Assembly: GCA_013331535.1 (NCBI GenBank)
Contig: DUGF01000004.1
Coordinates: 1-8,013 of the forward strand
Direction of reading: 5' to 3'
DNA length: 8,013 nt
Origin: Microcaldota archaeon
GTDB lineage: Archaea; Micrarchaeota; Micrarchaeia; Anstonellales; Bilamarchaeaceae
Positions 4,969 to 8,013 of this stretch are shown one piece after another (within the stretch, counting starts at the first letter, position 1; the number at the start of each line of letters is the position of its first letter). The notes below the pieces were generated by a model that was not told the DNA's origin, made no database searches, and worked only from the letters and a program-made list of their open reading frames with translations. A program made the position numbers and the translations under genes.

Positions 4969-5463
4969 ACTTCTTGGCCTAAGAGTTAAATTTTCAGAGA
5001 TAGCGTGATATTTCCGTTCCATCGTTTCAAAGTTTTTATTTGTATCCTCCTTGAGGGAATGCATCTCACCATAAAGGTGTTTCACATAATGCACTGCCTC
5101 GTCCATTCTTTCTGGCAGTTCGCTTTTCTCATCTCTTTTTATGACAAATTCGGAATAAGAACGATGTTCTATCTGTTTTTTTGAATTGAGTAGATTGTCA
5201 TCAAACTGGTTAACCTGATGAAAGGTGTTTATCCGGCCAACACGCAGGAGAAATTCCTTAAGCTCGTCTTCGCTTCCTTCTGCAATTATTCTGACTTCAT
5301 GGATGGTTTTACCAGTTGGATCAGGTTTTTTCAGATTCTCCGCAGTTCCGGTTATGCCAATGTCAAGTGCAACACTTTCCACTGCGGAACGAAAACCGGA
5401 TTTCTGAATCTTCCTTCCGGTGATAATGAATTCCAATGAATACAATGACGACATGCACACCAC
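4948..5463 (-). pseudogene. Acylphosphatase-like gene, 5' part, truncated by the IS element
   Basis: The first about 159 codons are host sequence; the last dozen (TLRPRSPHPKLC) are read from the IS left end and are not native. Residues about 9-75 look like an acylphosphatase domain: ITGRKIQKSGFR has the GxxxQxxGFR phosphate-binding loop with Arg25, and GTAENL has the Asn43 expected for catalysis; EVRIIAEGSEDELKEFLLRV matches the usual strand and helix. The region from about 80 to 159 is charged and helical, longer than a classical acylphosphatase of about 90 residues. The remainder of the gene is at 3568-3666. The start may be GTG 5463 (leaderless from the box at 5485-5492) or ATG 5454 (GGTG three bases upstream). 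The catalytic domain is intact, so the truncated product might still fold. Confidence 0.65.
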
Positions 5464-5484
5464 GAACCAACATCACTGAAAACG

Positions 5485-5492
5485 ATTTTAAA
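5485..5492 (-). promoter_or_regulatory. TATA box for the acylphosphatase-like gene
   Basis: TTTAAAAT on the minus strand is centred about 25 bases upstream of GTG 5463 and 34 bases upstream of ATG 5454. It overlaps the stop codon of the DUF35 gene (5488-5490), so this promoter lies in the 3' end of its neighbour and the split gene was a separate transcription unit. Confidence 0.45.
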
Positions 5493-5886
5493 CCTTCCTG
5501 AACTTGAACCCATAGTGGATTAAACCTTCATCCCCGTCTTTTTGAATCATCCTGAAAACTGCTTCCGCCAGGTCTCCTATTTTTACATCGCTTGCGCGGA
5601 CGTCTACGACCTGCGCGGTGAGCCTTGCACCTTCATCAAGCTGAATTATTGCCAGAACATAAGGAGTTTGTTCTTCAAAGCCTGATGGAGCGGAATCAAT
5701 TTCCGTGAAAGAATAAATCGTGCCTTTTCCCGCGAATTGAACTTTTTCCAGCTTTCCCTTTCTCCTGCATTTCGGGCATACTTCCCTTGAAGGAAAGAAA
5801 TGGCCAGAGCAGGTTGTGCATTTTGAGCCAATCATGCGGTAACGTTCCGGAATTCTTCTCCATGTCAATGGGATTGAGCTTCTCAT
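5488..5886 (-). CDS. DUF35 zinc-ribbon / OB-fold protein, partner of archaeal thiolase and HMG-CoA synthase
   Basis: A 132-residue acyl-CoA-binding scaffold protein. In archaea this family bridges acetoacetyl-CoA thiolase and HMG-CoA synthase in one complex, so that the intermediate passes through a shared CoA site in the early mevalonate pathway. Residues 23-40 form a rubredoxin-like zinc ribbon with CTTC (Cys23, Cys26) and CPKC (Cys37, Cys40). Residues about 48-130 form the OB fold, with GKGTIYSFTEI and PYVLAIIQLDEGARLTAQVVDV. Length and order are typical. ATG 5886 is chosen because GGGGG lies upstream and a longer frame would overlap the 5939-6439 gene. A thiolase gene lies upstream in the same direction, but four membrane-protein genes separate them, which is unusual. 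HMG-CoA synthase would be expected beyond the window's right edge. Confidence 0.9.
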   Translation of the reverse strand: MRSSIPLTWRRIPERYRMIGSKCTTCSGHFFPSREVCPKCRRKGKLEKVQFAGKGTIYSFTEIDSAPSGFEEQTPYVLAIIQLDEGARLTAQVVDVRASDVKIGDLAEAVFRMIQKDGDEGLIHYGFKFRKV

Positions 5887-5938
5887 AAAAATTCCCCCTG
5901 AATTTTTATTCTCTCGAAATTCTTCAAATTTCTCGATC

Positions 5939-6439
5939 TCATTCGGGATCACCTTTCTGTTCGCCAATTTTAGCAGTAGTCTCCATTGCAGTACGCACTC
6001 CTTTGAGCGCCTCGAGAACTCGTTCTGATGCATCGTGTACTGACTTAAACACTGCCTTGGCTCTTCTCCCTGCCATGAACGTATCAACGACGGTGCCTGC
6101 GGCCAAGCCAAAAAGAACCAACACCGTTGACCACGAAACAGTAGAAGATAAATTTGTTTTTGCATCATTTAAGCTTCGGTCAGCTGCAAGAAATGCATCA
6201 GTAGTATCTACACAGTTTTTTCTGTATTGAGGGGCTTCGAGCAATGCGCAGGAACGATGCCCGCCATTGCCTTTAGCTAGGAGAACATTAGCTAGTGTAG
6301 TGACTTGCTTGCTCTCCAAACCCCTGATTTCTTCTCTTAATGTGGGGACTGAAGAAAGTAAAACCCCTGCCACTGCGATACCAGCGCATGAACCAATTAT
6401 TGCGCCCCGATTATTTGAAAATCTTTGTCTTAATGTCAT
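5939..6439 (-). CDS. Two-TM membrane protein with coiled-coil tail, fourth gene of the cassette (166 aa)
   Basis: Not recognised. The N-terminus is basic (MTLRQRFSNNR), TM1 spans about 12-31, an outside-facing loop about 32-99, TM2 about 100-121, and the C-terminal tail about 122-166. The loop is polar and contains Cys64 and Cys76, which could form a disulfide. The tail starts MAGRRAKAVFKSVHDASERVLEALKGV, an amphipathic and probably coiled-coil helix placed in the cytoplasm by the positive-inside rule. Its ATG overlaps the stop of the 6436-6891 gene as ATGA, and GGTGAT lies 5 bases upstream, so translation is coupled but well initiated. It is the last gene of the four and is followed after 52 bases by the DUF35 gene. 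The shared architecture with its three neighbours suggests they form one membrane assembly; that is inference. Confidence 0.75.
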   Translation of the reverse strand: MTLRQRFSNNRGAIIGSCAGIAVAGVLLSSVPTLREEIRGLESKQVTTLANVLLAKGNGGHRSCALLEAPQYRKNCVDTTDAFLAADRSLNDAKTNLSSTVSWSTVLVLFGLAAGTVVDTFMAGRRAKAVFKSVHDASERVLEALKGVRTAMETTAKIGEQKGDPE

Positions 6440-6891
6440 TGTGAATCACCTTTGTTTTGTTCTCCGTCAGGTTGAACACCTTCTGGTTTTGCGGGTTTGT
6501 GTTTGACGGCAAATCTACCGTGTATGGGACGAAACAACGCATAACGGATATATGCCGTCGCCGTACAACCAAGTATTGCTAAAATAGCAAAGATAGTAAC
6601 AACAAACCTAAGACGATCCGTAACCTCTCCTTTAGGCTGTTCTTGTGGAGTTTCAGGATTTATTCTAAGTTGACCGTCTGAATGAACAATCAGCGATCCC
6701 GCACGTTTGGATTGTTCCCTATTTTCAGGTTTGGATGGAACGCTGAGCTGCGCAACAACCTTTGGTTTGCCTTCATCAAGCAGAGGCTGCCCAAACGCCT
6801 TGGAAATGCCGACGGCTAAAGAACCGGCTGGAAATGCCATTGCCGCGGCTACTCCGACGCCACGAATTAAGTTTTTTGTTGTTTGTTTCAT
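6436..6891 (-). CDS. Two-TM membrane protein with Pro/Lys/Glu-rich tail, third gene of the cassette (151 aa)
   Basis: Not recognised. It begins MKQTTKNLIRG, then TM1 at about 10-32, an outside loop at about 33-93 rich in Pro, Lys, Gln and Glu with a short hydrophobic patch (AGSLIVHSDGQLRI), TM2 at about 94-118 and a hydrophilic, probably disordered cytoplasmic tail (HKPAKPEGVQPDGEQNKGDS). The first segment could be read as an uncleaved signal peptide. ATG 6891 overlaps the TGA of the upstream gene (ATGA), with AAAGGTG about 8 bases upstream, and its own stop overlaps the next gene in the same manner. The opening MKQ-T-(K/R) is shared with the first cassette protein at 7287-7634, which hints at common descent although the rest diverges. 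Confidence 0.75.
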   Translation of the reverse strand: MKQTTKNLIRGVGVAAAMAFPAGSLAVGISKAFGQPLLDEGKPKVVAQLSVPSKPENREQSKRAGSLIVHSDGQLRINPETPQEQPKGEVTDRLRFVVTIFAILAILGCTATAYIRYALFRPIHGRFAVKHKPAKPEGVQPDGEQNKGDSQ

Positions 6892-7271
6892 GTTGATACA
6901 CCTTTCTTTTTCCCGTGCTCATGCCCGCATCCGCCACAGGCAAAGCCATCTGCCTCTCTAAAATCTATCTTTGATTTTGCGCCAAGACTATTATCACGCA
7001 GTTCGACTATCGCACCATATGGCACTATAAATGCAAAGAACAGTGTATACAGGACAACCGCATCAAGACCCATTTCTCTTGCCCTAATTTCATCTCTAAC
7101 AAATGCATCTGCGTGCTCTGTGGAAATTGTGGTCATGATGCCCTCTTTCAATCCCATCCGCCCAGCAGGATGATGATCTCTTGCTCCAACGTTTTTCGGT
7201 GCGCAAATTGCTGCGGCTGTTAATACGCCAGCAACCGCCAATTTATTACGGAACGATGTTTTGAAAGTCAT
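6888..7271 (-). CDS. Two-TM membrane protein with C-terminal CxxCxHxH motif, second gene of the cassette (127 aa)
   Basis: Not recognised. Residues 1-10 are basic, a hydrophobic segment spans about 10-24, a charged outside loop about 25-68, and TM2 about 69-88 (DAVVLYTLFFAFIVPYGAIV). The tail of about 38 residues ends in ACGGCGHEHGKKKG, with Cys112, Cys115, His117 and His119 forming a compact possible metal site or redox-active pair. By topology the tail should lie in the cytoplasm if the N-terminus does. GAGGGG lies about 8 bases upstream of ATG 7271. It starts 15 bases after the stop of the 7287-7634 gene and ends in an ATGA overlap with the next, so it is within one operon. The motif could also be a simple metal-sensing or heavy-metal-binding tail. 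Confidence 0.72.
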   Translation of the reverse strand: MTFKTSFRNKLAVAGVLTAAAICAPKNVGARDHHPAGRMGLKEGIMTTISTEHADAFVRDEIRAREMGLDAVVLYTLFFAFIVPYGAIVELRDNSLGAKSKIDFREADGFACGGCGHEHGKKKGVST

Positions 7272-7286
7272 ATTAAACCCCTCTGC

Positions 7287-7634
7287 TTAAACTTGTGCGT
7301 GCGCTTCTGGCTCGCCGACGTCTTCTCCCTTTCCTTTTTTTCTATCTACGAAATACGCGGCTGTTGTACCGGCAGCTATTGACCCCACAAATGCAATAAG
7401 TAGAAGACCTCCAAGCGCTAATTTCCTTTTGGTTAAAATCCTTTCTGCTTCGGAAATGCGCGCGGATTCAAATAAAGGGACTTTTTTTGCAAAGGACTGA
7501 ACGAGAACTTCGGCTCTGGAAGATTTAACACCAGTTATATCCATATTACTCAAAGCTACAGTAGTTCCAATTGAGCCGAACATTCCAGATACGAAGCACA
7601 GACCTGCAATAGTGCTTCTGGTTTTTTGTTTCAT
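7287..7634 (-). CDS. Two-TM membrane protein, first gene of the cassette (115 aa)
   Basis: Not recognised. It begins MKQKTRSTIAG with TM1 at about 8-28, an outside-facing loop of about 43 residues (29-71) with a helical stretch (SRAEVLVQSFAKKVPLFESARISEAERILTKRK), TM2 at about 72-94 rich in small residues (GGLLLIAFVGSIAAGTTAAYF), and a short basic tail DRKKGKGEDVG. GGAGG lies about 9 bases upstream of ATG 7634, the best ribosome site of the four genes. It follows the thiolase gene after 64 bases containing two hairpins, so it may begin its own transcription unit; a TTTATAGA box (about 7690-7697 on the minus strand) would place a start near 7668. No catalytic motif is visible. Helix-rich, two-span proteins of this size may be subunits of a complex. 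Confidence 0.74.
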   Translation of the reverse strand: MKQKTRSTIAGLCFVSGMFGSIGTTVALSNMDITGVKSSRAEVLVQSFAKKVPLFESARISEAERILTKRKLALGGLLLIAFVGSIAAGTTAAYFVDRKKGKGEDVGEPEAHAQV

Positions 7635-7656
7635 TCAAATCCCTCCTTAATATCCA

Positions 7657-7676
7657 GAAAACGACTATTCGTTTTC
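7657..7676. terminator. Perfect 8-bp hairpin between thiolase and the membrane-protein cassette
   Basis: GAAAACGA (7657-7664) and TCGTTTTC (7669-7676) are perfect inverted repeats around a 4-base loop. On the minus strand it lies about 22 bases upstream of the first cassette gene and downstream of the thiolase stop. It could attenuate or terminate thiolase transcription, stabilise a processed mRNA end or bind a regulator. No long T run follows it on the minus strand, so classical termination is uncertain. Confidence 0.4.
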
Positions 7677-7682
7677 TATCTT

Positions 7683-7702
7683 TTGAGCTCTATAAAGCTC
7701 AA
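7683..7702. terminator. Perfect 7-bp hairpin overlapping the thiolase stop codon
   Basis: TTGAGCT (7683-7689) and AGCTCAA (7696-7702) are perfect inverted repeats around the 6-base loop CTATAA. The right arm includes the thiolase stop codon at 7699-7701. The loop also reads as a TATA-like box on the minus strand, so the same bases may be a promoter for the cassette. It stands 6 bases from the hairpin at 7657-7676. Confidence 0.4.
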
Positions 7703-8013
7703 TATCCCTTCTTGTAAATATGAACCACCGCAGTGGCGCCAGAACCGCCAACATTGTGGCTTAGCCCGATATTCGCATCCTTTATCTGACGTCCGCCTTC
7801 AGCCTCTCCGCGCAATTGCCATGCAATCTCAACCGCCTGCTTAACTCCTGTTGCACCAACAGGATGACCGCATGCCTTTAACCCACCAGAGGTATTTATC
7901 GGAATTCCTCCCTTGCTCTTTCCTTCAAGACTGGTTTTTCCCTCAAGGCTTGCCTTTCCACCCTCGCCTTTCTTGAAGAATCCCAAGTCCTCAATTGCCA
8001 TTATCTCAGCGAT
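7699..8013 (-). CDS. Archaeal acetoacetyl-CoA thiolase (SCP2-like), C-terminal part, cut by window edge
   Basis: Only the last 104 residues are in the window. The enzyme condenses two acetyl-CoA to acetoacetyl-CoA, the first step of the mevalonate route to archaeal lipids. Seen here are [19 protein letters not shown], with the catalytic His of GHPxGATG, and the terminal [14 protein letters not shown]. There the second catalytic Cys of bacterial biosynthetic thiolases (CxGGG) is replaced by His, as in the archaeal SCP2-like group that works with DUF35. A small oddity is a duplicated SLEGK in [17 protein letters not shown], where relatives usually carry a single KTSLGG-like turn. It is the upstream gene of the leftward cluster containing DUF35 at 5488-5886. 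The family call is firm; the acetoacetyl-CoA specificity is inferred from context. Confidence 0.9.
   Translation of the reverse strand: MAEIMAIEDLGFFKKGEGGKASLEGKTSLEGKSKGGIPINTSGGLKACGHPVGATGVKQAVEIAWQLRGEAEGGRQIKDANIGLSHNVGGSGATAVVHIYKKGY

Larger units (their letters stand above)
3665..4986 (-). mobile_element. IS200/IS605-family element carrying tnpB only
   Basis: About 1.3 kb containing a complete tnpB and no tnpA, bounded by subterminal imperfect hairpins in place of inverted repeats, as this family has. The left-end hairpin is at 4941-4968 and the right-end hairpin at 3676-3694. It interrupts an acylphosphatase-like gene: the frame entering the left end stops inside the left hairpin, and an open frame without a start leaves the right end. 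The family inserts 3' of a short target and makes no target duplication; the left-flank bases are TTTAAC-like, but the exact edges are uncertain by about 10 bases. Movement would need a TnpA supplied in trans. Confidence 0.8.

Noticed and set aside
5917..5938. Hairpin GAAATT/AATTTC between the cassette and the DUF35 gene as a terminator
   Set aside because: Only a 6-bp AT-rich stem with no T run on the minus strand; the bases may equally be promoter sequence for DUF35.
5887..6168. Longer N-terminus for the DUF35 protein (open frame to 6168)
   Set aside because: The DUF35 family begins close to the zinc ribbon, ATG 5886 has a purine-rich upstream site, and the extension would overlap the 5939-6439 membrane protein in another frame.

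Overview
The window looks archaeal. The evidence is a CTP-dependent riboflavin kinase fused to an N-terminal helix-turn-helix domain, a tRNA-Val with intron-like inserts, AT-rich TATA boxes about 25 bases upstream of start codons with little or no leader, Shine-Dalgarno sites of the GGTGAT type, and the archaeal pairing of an SCP2-like thiolase with a DUF35 (zinc ribbon plus OB-fold) protein. The lineage cannot be fixed from the sequence alone; Euryarchaeota, Altiarchaeota and DPANN groups are all possible.

Layout, left to right. At 40-732 (minus) is a five-helix membrane protein of the MscS-type 'conserved TM helix' family. It is divergent from the riboflavin kinase/regulator (842-1501, plus), and both probably share one palindromic TATA box. 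A tRNA-Val(GAC) lies at 1566-1692 (minus) with one insert in the D loop and one in the anticodon loop. An unrecognised 163-residue protein (1736-2227, minus) is divergent from folD (2304-3152, plus). folD is followed by a 32-codon ORF with an excellent ribosome binding site. A short Cas2-like protein lies at 3296-3532 (minus).

From about 3665 to 4986 an IS200/IS605-type element carries only tnpB, with subterminal hairpins and a run of strong hairpins in the 3' part of tnpB that look like the guide (omega) RNA. The element has split an acylphosphatase-like gene: its 5' part is at 4948-5463 and its 3' part at 3568-3666, both on the minus strand and in compatible orientation.

The right third is a leftward gene cluster. 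The 3' end of a thiolase gene (7699-8013, cut by the window) and the DUF35 gene (5488-5886) flank four small genes (7287-7634, 6888-7271, 6436-6891, 5939-6439). Each of the four encodes a protein with a basic N-terminus, a membrane helix near residue 10-30, an outside-facing loop, a second membrane helix and a charged tail. They are tightly packed, with two ATGA overlaps, so they look like one translationally coupled unit set inside a mevalonate-pathway locus. I do not recognise any of the four; this is the best candidate for an undescribed system here. The other main points are the doubly interrupted tRNA, the omega-RNA candidate and the IS-split gene.
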